From positions 1,174,987 through 1,238,986 of the forward strand of contig JAJEKV010000058.1 of the NCBI GenBank assembly GCA_021234155.1: a stretch of 64,000 nt of DNA, read 5' to 3'. This DNA comes from Isoetes taiwanensis. Its lineage: Eukaryota > Streptophyta > Lycopodiopsida > Isoetales > Isoetaceae. This document shows positions 42,937 to 55,500 of this stretch, one piece after another (within the stretch, counting starts at the first letter, position 1; each line of letters starts with the position of its first letter). Below the pieces are notes generated by a model that worked only from the letters and a program-made list of their open reading frames with translations, ran no database searches and was not told the DNA's origin. A program made the position numbers and the translations under genes.

Positions 42937-43930
42937 CTATAAAAACCTCCCATGCATTTGCTTGCTTGTACATCCGGGGCATCGAGTTATCGTTGTCAAA
43001 TAGGTATACATGATCATGTTTTTGGTGAGCAACATGTTGTCTCACGAGAACACCAAAGCCGTGGAATTCGATTAAATGAAAAGAAAAATGAGATGCCATT
43101 TCTTCATATAAATATGTATACATTAAGTTAGGTATGCAAATTAAATAGCTTATCGGTTTCCCTCAATTTTTAAAAAAAAAATGGTGATGAATCTTAACTT
43201 GTAAAATGTTTGCAGGCCTCAAGTTTGCAGGCCTCAGGTCTTATGACGATTTTGGACTAGAAATTGTTACGAACATGGTTTTGAAAAACATTTCCATGTC
43301 GAGGGAAATTACCGGTTAAATGATGGTCTTCAAAAGGAGAATTTGTGTGCATTCATCCAAATCTTTTATACCCTCCATCACACACTAGCTTCGTTTATGT
43401 CAATAAACACAAAACTTGCTTAAAGGTCTCAAGAGCATGACCTGCTGCATGATTCATATAAACCGAGAGATACTCCACACAAGGCTAACTATCTACGGAG
43501 ATAATGAGCAGCAAAGCTTTAATACCAGAATTTGCTTTGAATCATGAAAAAAATTGTTCTCATGAAATAGTTCAAGATCATGAACCATCACATGGTAGGT
43601 TTTTCCAAACCTCACATCCTCATTTAACAATAAACGTATGTATATGTAATACAATCATGAAAAATGAAAATTGTAAAAGAGCACAGCAGATGGTCTAACC
43701 TTCATATCAAGACCAATAAAGGATCAAGTAGACGCCTTGTGATGTATTTGAAACTTTCCCAAGGTTTTAAAGATCCACCGTTAATCTCCCCTTCTTTACA
43801 CCGCACAAGCAATGGGGCTGCATTGCTTCATCATCCATAACACATGGAATTGGTAGAGTCTCCTGTCCAAAGCTAATATCGGCCAAAAGTACATGCTTTA
43901 GCTTTTTGCTTGCAAATGACGCCCCCAAAC
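42937..43930 (-). pseudogene. SUVR5-like histone methyltransferase relic (pre-SET exons)
   Basis: Two pieces match the plant SUVR5 pre-SET region in order. Exon a (43930-43700) reads LADISFGQETLPIPCVMDDE, and after a frame change KPWESFKYITRRLLDP; it is bounded by CTCAG and AAG|GTTAGA splice-like sites. Exon b (about 43075-42937) reads CSRETTCCSPKT and, one frame over, DHVYLFDNDNS, ending at TATAG|GTGTGG. In SUVR5 the Cys cluster binds zinc ahead of the SET domain that methylates histone H3. No SET domain was found downstream, and at least three single-base frame breaks are present, so this is a decayed gene copy or transposon-captured exons. Confidence 0.6.
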
Positions 43931-43974
43931 CTGAGTATAGCTATCTCGTGCCCCTTCTTGTTTCTTTTTGCCAA

Positions 43975-44193
43975 TTAATCACCCCGACGATATCCCCGAA
44001 AGTATAAATGATGGTTGGCTCTTCTCACTGCTCGATATTTTACAACCCTCGGGGCATGCATATCCTTCACAAGCCCACTGAAGGGACAGGTGGGTTGAAG
44101 CCTGCTGATACAAAACTCACCGGAAAACTGTTTATTGGTCAGAGCTCTTACCACACCTGCATCGATATAACTTGAAACCCCTGCCACTGCCAT
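43975..44193 (-). pseudogene. Exon-like open frame upstream of the SUVR5-like pieces
   Basis: 72 codons on the same strand, containing FSGEFCISRLQPTCPFSGLV and many Arg/His residues. It is a candidate upstream exon of the SUVR5-like relic, but I see no certain match. Confidence 0.3.
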
Positions 44194-44807
44194 AATACAA
44201 TACGGTTACTGATCAAACTTTGATCATTTTAAAATATCAAACTTGGCCCAGATTCAGACACTCAGGATGCATAAAATAGTGGAGACGATACAAAGTAAAA
44301 CACACAATGACATCTTTATTAAAAGTGACATAATCAGAAAATATCATAATACCGAGTGCCCTCTGTAGCACACATTAGCTATATTAACACCAAGACTTGG
44401 CCAGCATATTTGCTTCAAAGATCCATCTGACGTCAAAAGATGCACTAACTTGTCCCTCCTCTTTATCCATTTTTGTTCACGTGAATTCTCTTGAATTGTG
44501 CAATGTAAAATTTGGAAATTAATTCAAAGTAGCAGCTCGGATTACCCTATGATTCTCCATCATTGTAATCCATTGTGCATGATGGCCTGTTTTCTTCAAT
44601 GCCAATCTGCCATTTTTGTCAGATCCCTTACTTAAATTGTTGAAAACATGGATTCTGGAATTTTATTGGAGCTCATTTGCCCAAATTGCTCCAATGTTCT
44701 TCTTGGGTTTGTGATTATTTTTCCGTCCCCGGAGAAATAGGCGTTCGAAACATCAATGGATGGTCCAGCCTTAGAATTAGAAACGTGAGAAACCGCACCT
44801 ACCTACA

Positions 44808-45083
44808 CTATTTGCACCTCGCACCAAGTTTGTAAAGACTGCTGCCGCTTAACCGATCTCTCAATGCAACAATTCCAGCAGCTATTCCAACTACAAAACC
44901 CAGCTTCAACCAATCACCCAACTCCAAGCTCAAGAAGGATATCCCAAAAATACGATTTCCATGAATTACAGGCTCAATCTCATCACAAACACATGGAAAA
45001 CGTTTGACAATATAGGAAGATACATGTGCTGGCTCCCACTTTGAGACTTCTGCCATGGACGGTACTGGCACTTCCTCAGCCAT
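44808..45083 (-). CDS. SAM-domain-like exon with start codon
   Basis: The frame starts at 45083 and gives 91 residues. Residues 13-75 fit a sterile alpha motif: VSKWEPAHVSSYIVKRFP, then VIHGNRIFGISFLSLELGDW and LKLGFVVGIAAGIVALRDRL, with the usual W...V...G..LL.L...L..LG..G pattern. SAM domains mediate protein-protein interaction. A preceding possible exon (about 45225-45131 minus; GAFASELSNGSAKLIL before a GTAAAC donor) may belong to the same gene. No downstream exon could be assigned with confidence. Confidence 0.45.
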   Translation of the reverse strand: MAEEVPVPSMAEVSKWEPAHVSSYIVKRFPCVCDEIEPVIHGNRIFGISFLSLELGDWLKLGFVVGIAAGIVALRDRLSGSSLYKLGARCK

Positions 45084-45369
45084 GTTGCGAAATAGAAAAG
45101 CGGATGGACATTTTCAGATGTTTACCTAATATGAGCTTTGCAGATCCGTTGGAGAGCTCCGAAGCAAATGCGCCGTCCCTTGTTATCATGGCAGTTCCTC
45201 CACCAGGCTTGATTCTACCGCGGCATTTTCCCACGGCTTAATCGAGATTAGGTTTAGTGGCAAATCGGGCAGTTAGGTTTCGAGCCAAAATCATTCAAAA
45301 TGTAAAAAAAAACAGAGTAAAACGTTGCACCAAATAACAAATGCTTAAAAATCACCAAATGCTTAAAAA

Positions 45370-45452
45370 TCATAACTCTCTCTCCCTCTCCCTCTCCCTC
45401 CCTCCCTCCCTCCCTCCCTCTCTCTCACACACACACACACACACATACACAC
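45370..45452 (+). repeat. Compound microsatellite (CTCCCT)n(TCCC)n(CT)n(CA)n
   Basis: An uninterrupted pyrimidine run of CTCTCC and CCCT units passes into (CA)n with one T interruption. Confidence 0.95.
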
Positions 45453-45555
45453 AATAATCATGTGGCCTAGGAGACTTTACACTAAAAAAGTTTGATGCTC
45501 GTGATGGTTAGCGAAGATTCGGTTCCAGATCCATGTGTTTGCCTGCCTAAGAATT

Positions 45556-46535
45556 ATATCTGCATTCTTGCAACAACTTAAATTTGTTACGTCAACAGAA
45601 AAACGCGAATGAAGGCATTGTAGAATTGTGCCATTCCATGTCAAAATGTCTAACAAATTAGCATTAGCTGCAGAAGTTACCTAAGCAAAAGATGTTATCT
45701 AAGCAAAAGTTACCTGCAAAAGATTTAACCATGCAAACTGGCCTTAGATTACACGAATTTGGTGATGTCGAATGACACTTTGTTAAAACATCATAACTAA
45801 AGTTAACACAAAGGTAACTACAATCAAAGGTTAAAGATGAGGAAACCCCAACAATGTTCATTCCAGTACTGTAATTGGATGATTGTAAATCGATGTCACG
45901 GTTTAGGGATGGATTCGAAGCTGTAATTGTAGGTCAAGGTTTTTTATTTTCTTATTTCAAAGGAAAGCAACTCCCGAGGTGAGTTTGTTTAGTGTTTGTT
46001 AGCAATCCCAAAGCAATCCATTTGTTAATCCTAGTTAAAATGGTAGATATCTGCATTCTTGCAATAGCTTAAATTTGTTACTTCAACAGAAAAACGTGAA
46101 TGAAGGCATTGTAGAATTGTGCCATTCCATGTCAAAATGTCTAACAAATTAGCATTAGCTGCAAAAGTTACCTAAGCAAAAGATGTTATCTAAGCAAAAG
46201 TTACCTGCAAAAGATTTAACCAAGCAAATTGGCCTTAGATTACACGAATTTGGTGATGTCGAATGACACTTTGTTAAAACATCATAACTAAAGTTAATAC
46301 AAAGGTAACTAATCAAAGGTTAAAGATGAGGAAACCCCAACAATGTTAATTCTAGTATTGTAATTGGATGATTCTAAATCGATGTCACGGTTTAGGGATG
46401 GATTCGTAGCTGTAATTGTAGGTCAAGGTTTTTTATTTTCTTATTTCAAAGGAAAGCAACTCCTGAGGTGGAGTTTGTTTAGTGTTTGTTAGCAATCCCA
46501 AAGCAATCCATTTGTTAATCCGGCCGTTAAAAGTT
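45556..46535 (+). repeat. Satellite A: two 490-bp tandem units
   Basis: Units 45556-46045 and 46046-46535 are about 97% identical by eye, beginning ATATCTGCATTCTTGCAA and ending CCATTTGTTAATCC. Differences are single substitutions and 1-3 base indels. Within each unit the words AAGTTACCTAAGCAAAAG and AAGTTACCTGCAAAAG form a smaller internal repeat. Confidence 0.9.
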
Positions 46536-48363
46536 TGGAGACAGTGCCTGGGGAGGGTGTTATCTTCCTCCCCCTTGGCGTCTCTCTTCTAGGCCTCGAG
46601 AGAAGCATGCACGCAAGTTCTCGAGCACTTTGGAGGCAGGGAAGGCTACCAAAATCTAAACCCTATGGATTCAAGAGGGTTTGAGCATCGAGGCACCAAA
46701 ACAGCTCCATTTGTTAATCCGGCCATTAAAATGGTAGATCATGTCCTATGAAACGTCCTCGAAAAGAAAAACTGGACATCCACTGCACGAATGTGCCAAC
46801 CCCCAAATTCCCCCCTTTCTCGACGTAGGGCGGGGCCGGGGAACACGACAAGGTTGGAACCGGTGCACGGGAGAGTGTTCTCTTCCTCCCCCTTGGCTCT
46901 CTTCTAGGCCTCGAGGAAAGCATGCACGCAAGTTCTCGAGCACTTTGGAGGCAGGGTAGGTTGCCAAAATCTAAACCCTATGGATTCAATAGGGTTTGAG
47001 CATCGAGTACCGAAACAGCTCCATTTGTTAATCCGACGTTAAAATGGTAGATCATGTCCTATGAAACGTCCTCGAAAAGAAAAACTGGACTTCCACTGCA
47101 CGAATGTGCCAACCCCAAATTCCCCCTTTCTCGGCCGAGGCGGGGGGGAACACGACAAGTTTGGAACCCGGTGCACGGGAGGGTGTTCTCTTCCTCCCCT
47201 TGGGGTCTCTCTTCTAGGCCTCGAGGGAAGCATGTATGCAAGTTCTCGAAAGCACTTTGGAGGCGAGGAAAGGCTGCCAAAATCTAAACCATGTGGATTC
47301 AATAGGGTTTTGAGCATCGAGGCACCAAAGCAGTTCCATTTGTTAATCCGCCGTTAAAATGGTAGATCGTGTCCTATGAAACGTCATGAAAAGAAAAAAT
47401 TGGACATCCACGGATGAATGTGCCAACCCCCAAATTCCCCCGTTTCTCGGCCTTGGCGCGGGAACACGACAAGTTTGGAACCAGTGCCTGGGGAGGGTGT
47501 TCTCTTCCTCCCCTTTGGGGTCTCTCTTCTAGGCCTCGAGGGAAGCATGCACGCAAGTTCTGAGCACTTTGGAGGCAAGGGAAGGCTGCCAAAATCTAAA
47601 CCCTATGGATTCAATAGGGTTTGAGCATCGAGCACCCGAAACAGCTCCATTTGTTAATCCGGACGTTAAAATGGTAGATCGTGTCCTATGAAACGTCCTC
47701 GAAAAAAAAAATGGACTTCCACCGCGAAATGTGCCAACCCCCAAATCCCCTTTCGCAGGGCGGTGGCAGGGGAACACGACAAGGTTGGAGCGGTGCACGG
47801 GGAGGGTGGTCTCTCTTCTAGGCCTCGAGGGAAGCATGCACGCAAGTTCTCGAGAGCACTTTGGAGGAGGGGAAGGCTGCCAAAATCTAAACCCGTGGGA
47901 TTCAATAGGGTTTGAGCATCGAGGCACCCAAAACAGTTCCATTTGTTAATCCGGCGTTAAAATGGTAGATGGTGTCCTATGAAACGTCCTCGAAAAGAAA
48001 AAAAATTGGACATCCACTTTGCATGAATGTGCCAACCCCAAAATTCCCCCGGCCGGCCCGAGGCGAGGCGGGGAACACGACAAGTTTGGAACCAGTGCCT
48101 AGGGAGGGTGTTCTCTTCCTCCCCCTTGGGGTCTCTCTTCTAAGCCTCGAGGGAAGCATGCACGCAAGTTCTCGAGCACTTTGGGGGCAGGGAAGGCTGC
48201 CAAAATCTAAACCCTATGGATTCAATAGGGTTTGAGAATCGAGGCACCGAAATAGCTCCATTTGTTAATCCGGACGTTAAAATGGTAGATCGTGTCCTAT
48301 GAAACGTCCTCGAAAAGAAAAACTGGACTTCCACTGCACGAATGTGCCAACCCCCAAATTCAG
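46508..48363 (+). repeat. Satellite B: about seven tandem units of about 310 bp, GC-richer
   Basis: The shared word CCATTTGTTAATCC recurs at 46508, 46707, 47021, 47336, 47647, 47939 and 48258, so periods are 199 (first unit deleted), 314, 315, 311, 292 and 319 bp; the last is cut off near 48363. Each unit holds TAGATCATGTCCTATGAAAC, GGAACACGACAAG and GCATGCACGCAAGTTCTCGA. Variation is concentrated as indels in a GC-rich block after CCCAAATTCCCC. Frames open across units on both strands change phase, so no protein is proposed. Confidence 0.92.
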
Positions 48364-49844
48364 CTTTGTTCATCTCTTTTTGCTTTGTAATCATTAAAGA
48401 CCTATTATGTTTTCTTTCAGTTCAATCTCTTGTAAACTTATGTGTGTAGCTCAAATTGTCTTGTATTGTTCATGTCCAATCGTGACACATCATTTTTTTT
48501 TTCTTTTTCGCAAAATTTATTGATAAGGTATTTGATTTTATGAAGCATTATATACACTTTCTCTATAGTTAGAAGCTTTGCATTTTTATGGAGGTTCAAA
48601 ACATTTGTATTTGGAAGACTACAAGACTGATACTATGATTAGCAGAATAATAAACTATTAACAAGCATAGTGACTAACCACATCAAAAAACTTTAGAAAT
48701 GCAAAACTTAACATGGTTCTCGAACCAATAAGAAAAACTCGATATTGTCCAAAATTTGCAACAACTACCACGTAAAAGCATCCGAAATTATGGTATTAAA
48801 AATGTATATAGAAAAATCATTCTAGACATTAATGATGATTCCCATAAACCGTTGTAAAAACTAAATTCATATAATTAAATATAGTACGGACTAGCAATGG
48901 TTTTCCATAATCAGTATATGCTTAAAACACATCTTCTAAACTATTGATAATATTAAAAAACTACTATGCGATTATAGAATTGATATAATTAAACATAATA
49001 TGAACTAGCAATGATTTTGCTAAATCAATGTACAATTAAAAACAATCTTACAAACTAATGATGACTTCTAAATACTAGCATAAAATTTGGAATTAGTACA
49101 AAAAACATGATATGGACCATTATTGGTTTTGCAAAACCAGCAACGACACATGGGTTTTTTTTATATTGTGAATTGTTGTATAAAAAAACCACATGCATAC
49201 TGGTTTTCATGCTAATTTTTTATACAAGTTCATTTTTGGGGGCCTTGTGAAAATGAAAGACAATTTCAATGACTTCGAAATCGTGAAAGTATAGACTCTT
49301 TGGTGGATCTGGAGGCCCAATTTGGCTCCCAAATTAAGTGAGTGAAAGTTCTGAAACAACCAAAATGGGCTCGACTATAAAAAGGTTTCCATGGTCATTG
49401 GAAATTTGAATCGTCCTTACTACAATTTTTGTTTTCCTCCCGAGAACTTCATGGCGCATCCTCGGAAAGGTGGGTAAGCAAGGTTAGATTCTTGCCGGGC
49501 TAGAATACATGTTGAGTTGTAAGTTTATGCAGAATGCCATAGTTTATGCAAAAATAGTTTAAGCAAGAACGCAAGTCATTTCATGATATCCTCCGAGGGC
49601 ACCCATCAATAATTACCAAACACCCTCATAACCCTCTTATTGTCATGGCCGATAAAATAACCATGGATGCAAAGCTAAAAGAATCAAATCATGGTATTCT
49701 AGCCGAACTCACACCTCATATTAGAGGACCGTAATTGGAAATGCAATATGTACAATTGTAAGACCAACAATAGCATGGGTAAGCATCCAATAAAAGATGT
49801 CTGCTTTGGGTGCGGTAGGAATTCTTAGACTTGAGGCATCATAA
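48364..49844. other. AT-rich stretch with degenerate repeats
   Basis: 48870-49130 contains about three diverged copies, period about 110 bp, sharing ATATAATTAAA, GGACTAGCAATGGTTTT-like and ACAAACTAATGATG-like words. The rest, to the retrotransposon at 49845, holds no gene that can be supported. Confidence 0.45.
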
Positions 49845-50650
49845 TGATATGGATATGGTAGCTCGGGGGAGTGGTCTTGGAAGTTAGTCTTGGTGGACTA
49901 AAGCGTGGGTGTCTAAGTTTGGCAAATTATTGGCAAGGAAAGGCAATGAAGGCAACCTATGGTCTATATTTATGAAGCTAAAAGGCATAGCTAAATAAAA
50001 AGGGCTAAAGTCGTGGCGAGACCTATAAATAGAGCCTAAACTTCAGTTACACATATCTCGGCAACCAGAGCTCCGATTGAGGCGATTCTTACTGCATTGG
50101 AACCGGCTCGGTCTAGTTTCAGGTAAGGGGTGGCACATTCGTGAGTCATCCGAATAAGAGATATAGCCAGAAGAGTGATAGGGGATCAAATAAGACTGCT
50201 CTACTCATTAGCTCCGAATCGATTCTAAGAAAGCCATTACTTTTTCCTAGACTTACGCTATTAAATATTCAATAACTTTGTCACTACCTTAGATTCCTAA
50301 CTCTTGGTGTCTTATATTGAGGACTCTAGCTTTCGAGGAGGAGCTACCGATGGAAACCCATTGTCAGGCCTTGCCATAGATTCATAATTCTTAGCGCCGA
50401 ATGACCCCTTGGGTGGTGAACTATCATACATTGGTTGTGCATCTTGACCTAACTCTGTTTTTTGGTGAACTAGAGCTTGGCCAATCATGAGTTATCAACG
50501 TAACTCATATTGTATGTTTGTTTCAAATAGATATCTTTTATCATTGTTAACAGTTTGATTGTGGATTATGTAGCAATTAGGATGGATTCTGATTGGGAGA
50601 CCAATTGATTGAGAAGCCTTAAATAAGGTTTGGGGGATATAAAAGGTATG
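49845..50650 (+). repeat. Left LTR of the non-autonomous element
   Basis: About 806 bp, from TGATATGGATATGG to about GATATAAAAGGTATGG. It contains CCTATAAATAGAGCC at about 50020-50040, a TATA-box-like word suited to an LTR promoter; this word is missing from the right LTR because of a small deletion there. Confidence 0.8.
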
Positions 50651-51743
50651 GTTCATTTGTGGATCCTTATCAATTGGTATATCGAGCCAAGCTATTCCTA
50701 CGGTTTGCAAAGACTTAGGTTGGTCTTTGGAGATTGCAAAAGCGAATAGAAGAACCTTATTAAGGCTATTCTTGATGTTTGCAAGTCATCTAGTTGGTGC
50801 TAGTGATTGCAAAAGCCGGAATAAGGCTCTTCTCCTTTGAGAATCTAAATGATTTCTTTCTATGAATTTAAAATCTTTCCTTGAATTATTCTTTCACAAT
50901 TTGATTCTACCCAGATCACTCAATCTTTGGATATATTGGTACGAAAAAAAATTGTTTGTTGCAGGGAAACATGTAGGTGCTTAGGTGATTGGTGGCGTGA
51001 AATAAGCGAGAGGAGTCTAGTCTTCCTTATCAATCCATTTCATTTGCCAAAATGGATCTCCTTCAATCAAGCCTAACCGAGCCCGACAATCCATCTCCTT
51101 TGCGGATGGATCTCCGTTTAAACTTTTCCCGCATCTACGGTTATCTATGGTGGGCCATCAATCTTTATCTGAATTCTTTATCCTTGATAAATCCACGAAC
51201 TATTCAAACTAAGCGAGTTTAGTATGGTCCATTGTTTAGTAAGATGTCTTGATAATGAATATTTGTGCGTAAGAAATTGTAAATCTATTTTTGTGTGGCT
51301 TCCTTCTAATGGATGATCATGCCATTAATAGTTGCACAATGGTTGGTGCCATAAGTGTTGATGTTAATGGGTGACATTGAAATTCTAGATTGGTGTCTAG
51401 AGTTTTGGCGATGGTTGGTGCTCTTGGTTGGAGTCGGTGCTTCAAGCGGAACCCTTGATCTTTTCTTAATTACGTCTTTATCTTAAAACTTAAATTTTAT
51501 CTAGTAGATCTTAAGCTTTGCTAATATATCTTTCTTTGAATCTTTATCTTAATCTTTAGCCTAGGTTGTGATTGTCATAAATAGTTGGTGCTATTTATGA
51601 GATCATAATCCTAGCTTTGGTCCTTAAAATGAATTGAGTTGGTGCTCATGTATAAATTGAGTTGGTGCTCAATTGGATAAATTAAGTTGGTGCTTAATTT
51701 GTGGTTTTACAAGCGAGGTCGATTTAGCCCAAAAAGGGAAAAT

Positions 51744-52531
51744 TGATATGGATATGGTAGCTTCGGAGTGGTCTTGGAAGTTAGTCTTGGTGGACTAGCG
51801 TGGGTGTCTAAGTTTGGCAAATTATTGGCAAGGAAAGGCAATGAAGGCAACCTATGGTCTATATTTATGAAGCTAAAAGGCATAAGCTAAATAAAAAGGG
51901 CTAAAGTCGTAGCAGAGACAGTTACACATATCTCGGCAACCAGAGCTCCGATTGAGGCGATTCTTACTTCATTGGAACCCGCTCGAGGAGTCTAGTTTCA
52001 ATTAGGGCGACACATTCTGTGAGTCATCCGAATAAGAGATATAGCCAGAAGAGTGATAGGGGTCAAATAAGACTGCTCTACTCATTAAGCTCTCGAATCG
52101 ATTCTAAGAAAGCCATTACTTTTTCCTAGAGCTTACGCTATTCAGTATTCAATAGCCTGTCACTACCTTAGATTCTAACTCTTGGTGTCTTATATTGAGG
52201 ACTCCTAGCTTTCGAGGGAGGAGCTACCCGATGGAAATTTACATAGAACCTTGCCATAATTACATTCTTCTTAGCAGAATGACGGGTTGGGTGGTGAACT
52301 ATCATACATTGGTTATTGCATCTTGACCTAACTCTGTTTTGGTGAACTAGAGCTTGTATCCCCGAGTTATCAAGCGTAACTCATATTGTATGTTTGTTTC
52401 AAATAGATATCTTTTATCAATTTGTTAACGGTTTGATTGTGGATTATGTAGCAATTACGGATGGATTCTGATTAGGAGACCCGCGAATTGATTGAGAAGC
52501 CTTAAATAAGGTTTGGGGATATAAAGGTATG
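51744..52531 (+). repeat. Right LTR of the non-autonomous element
   Basis: About 788 bp matching the left LTR throughout. It differs by small indels, including loss of the TATAAATAGAGCC segment near 51920. Confidence 0.8.
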
Positions 52532-55500
52532 GGAATCGGATCCTCTCAAAGATTGGATTTTGGCCTTTAAATCCATAGAAAGGCCATGTTTCTACATGGA
52601 ATGGGGTACACTTTCTTGCCAATATGGTACGTGGATTTACTTTCTGATGAAATATGCCCCTTCTAATTTTTGCTACTCAAAGCACGTGTTTTGGGTTTCG
52701 TCGCGTGCTCCATTTCAGCACTAACACTTGCATCCTTACCTAAACCCGGCATTTCAAGAACACATTTTCTATAGAAAAATGAACCTCAACCCTTTTCTTT
52801 TAGGCATGCGAATAGCATTAAGGTATTGCTCTTGCTCAAAATCCGAGGCCAAAATAGCGACATCGGGGCATGTACATGTTGAGACTCTCTCATAAACTTC
52901 GAGCATCCTTCTTTGAAGCTCCTCTAGATTAGAAGTTCAATTCTAGAGATTCAAGGCAAGACCGAGCAAGAGAGAATGTATAGAGATTAAGGAAGGATGC
53001 TAGATCGAGCTACGCCTATGTGTTGCCAAAAAGTTAAATGCGGTATTTTCAAAAACATGGATGATCTTAAGCGGATATACTAAACTTGCATTTGGTGATC
53101 TTATATCTCGGGGTTTTGGAAATGGATGAAAGCTGCCGGTTTGAACCTTCTAGAAAGCCCGCCATTCTTCTTTAATATTGTTTACACGGCGCCTACAATG
53201 CAAAAGCCCATCTACCCGATTCGAGATTAGGCCACGTGGCATATGGGTGGAGTTACACATGGCATATGGGTGGAGTTCTGAACGAGAGAGACACTATTTC
53301 TTTATTATATGGGAGGATTATAGTATTGCTAGTAAGAAACCATTAACAATTCGATAAGTCATCTTATATAATAATGTTACTCATAAAGTCCTAGATTTGG
53401 ATCCGACCCTATATCGGTGGCCACAAAATGACCTAACTTCATCGAGCGTCCAAACAAAGCTCCTTTGTTAAAAATGTGATCTCCTTTTTTCAATGGTCCA
53501 AAGCGAAGCCTTTTTTGTCCATCGGTAGGTGTGCGGCCGCGTTGACTCTTCTCACATTAGGGTTATTCCATTGGTGGCGGATACACATCCATCTTGAAAA
53601 ACGTTTTTTGTTACAATGCCACGCAATTGAGGCGAAAGGACATTGATTTGGAGAAGTTCGACCTCTGTGAAAGAAGCTAAGAGATGAGCACTTGATATTG
53701 GTATGGGATTGGTTCTTCTGCAAAAACTATCGGTAGATATTCAAATATATAGCTCTATAGTGTTCTACCTAGGTCGAAATGGTATTTCCATGTTGCTAGA
53801 ATAATAAGGGTGTAGTGCTTGCGATTCCGGTGTTTTTATAGAGATATGAACCTCTATTAGTTTACGTTTGCATATTATTTTGCCTTTGATTAAACAATGG
53901 ATTAGCTTGACTCCATGGGGCAAGAAGAAGAAGATGGTGTCCCGTTGACTTAAAAGACATTGCATGCTATGAGGGATGAAAATATGTTATAGATATCTTA
54001 TAATTTATTAAGGATTCAGACACAAATGTTAGCTCATTCATATGGTCCAGAGCCTCTAGATTTACCAGGTTAGATGCATACTGTTCGATTGATTCTCAAA
54101 TGATTTTGAAAATTTTGGGTAATGCTTTTGATGAACAGATTAGCATCACGATATTTTCACACTCATGCAATTCTTGCAACATGCATGGTGATCAAGATGA
54201 ACACAAAAAGAGATCTATATATTTCTGGAAAAAATTTCACAATTTCTTTTTGTTTACAAGATGAGAAGAGTATAATCGGCACTTCTTATGGTACCACCTA
54301 AGATATGATATGCAAAGACTATACGTAGGTTGTATATTGCAAATAACGGTAAATGCAAGCGACTATTTTGTTTTTTTCCCCACTAAGCATGTCCCGGTTC
54401 TTTGTTACTATTTTTGGTATTTGTATACCATCTTGAGAAGATCATCGCAGGTATTAAAAAGCAAACTTTTTAGATATCAATTGATCACCATATGGATATC
54501 CTTCTTTTGCAAGGACATTTAGTTTTGAATCTAAATCCTAGATGAATTTATCACTTGATTGTGGGTTAAAGGACCCGCGGTACTTCTATCCTTTTGCATT
54601 GTTTACTCTTTCCTTAGTATTGGACCCCGAAGAGATTCAAGATAAAGCTATCTCCATTATTCTCCTTTGCAAAAGAGCTGATTTCAATATTATCTTTAAG
54701 CATTTCTCCTCTATGTTTACGTTAGATTGAATATAGATGTTTAAATAGTTGTAAGGGAGCAAGGGATAAAGATGATTTAGGGGTTTTGGCAAGCGGTGAA
54801 CTTTCTTTGCAACTAAATAGTCACTACTCAATGATGCATAAAAACCAATGGATAAATACTTGTTGCTTTACAATCTTGCAAGAATAGACTGAATCATACA
54901 TCAAAGCCAAGTTTGAGGTAAAATAAAAGCAGCCCCTTCCATGGCCCAAACATATGACATATAACGTTATAAGCATAAGATATAACATTGGCCTCAGGGA
55001 TTATGAACACCAAACTTGCATCTTTTATACTTCAACACCGTGTATCGGTGTGTTTGCTTCCCACAGCACCAGATCCATTGCGCCCAGAGCGGCATCTAAC
55101 AACACTGCATAGTAAAGTAGAATTTAGGGGGCGATGTTGAAAAGAATTTCAACCAAGGCACAATTTAGGCAACACATGAATACAATTTTAGCTTCTTGCG
55201 GCAACTACATTTATTGATGAGGGCTGTATTTACAAGTAATCCCCTATAAAAGAGTAAAGATAAATTCTCCATGAGCTTGAGGCTGCCATTGTAGAGCTCC
55301 ATGAGGTAACCAATCAGGACACCCGGCTACTCTACAAGAGGAACATACTTGCCGAATCATCTTTGCCCGATTACCACTTGCATAGTTTTGAAATTGTCCC
55401 AACATAAGCAAACATCTTTCAGAACTAGGAACTAGATTTGTATGGTCATATTTTCAAGAACAATTAGTACTTGATTTCTCAAATCTGAACACCTGTAACT

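Larger units (their letters stand above)
49845..52531 (+). mobile_element. Non-autonomous LTR retrotransposon (about 2.7 kb)
   Basis: Direct repeats at 49845-50650 and 51744-52531, both beginning TGATATGGATATGGTAG, flank 1.1 kb of internal DNA with no ORF. A primer-site-like TGGTATATCGAGCC is at 50675-50688, about 25 bases inside the left LTR. A purine-rich tract, AAAAAGGGAAAAT, ends at 51743 directly before the right LTR. These features fix the plus orientation. The LTRs differ by many substitutions and small indels, so the insertion is old. The element must depend on another element's proteins. Confidence 0.85.

Noticed and set aside
46508-48363. Repetitive protein encoded by satellite B
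   Set aside because: Frames are open on both strands in several units but change phase between units through indels. The similarity is due to DNA repetition.
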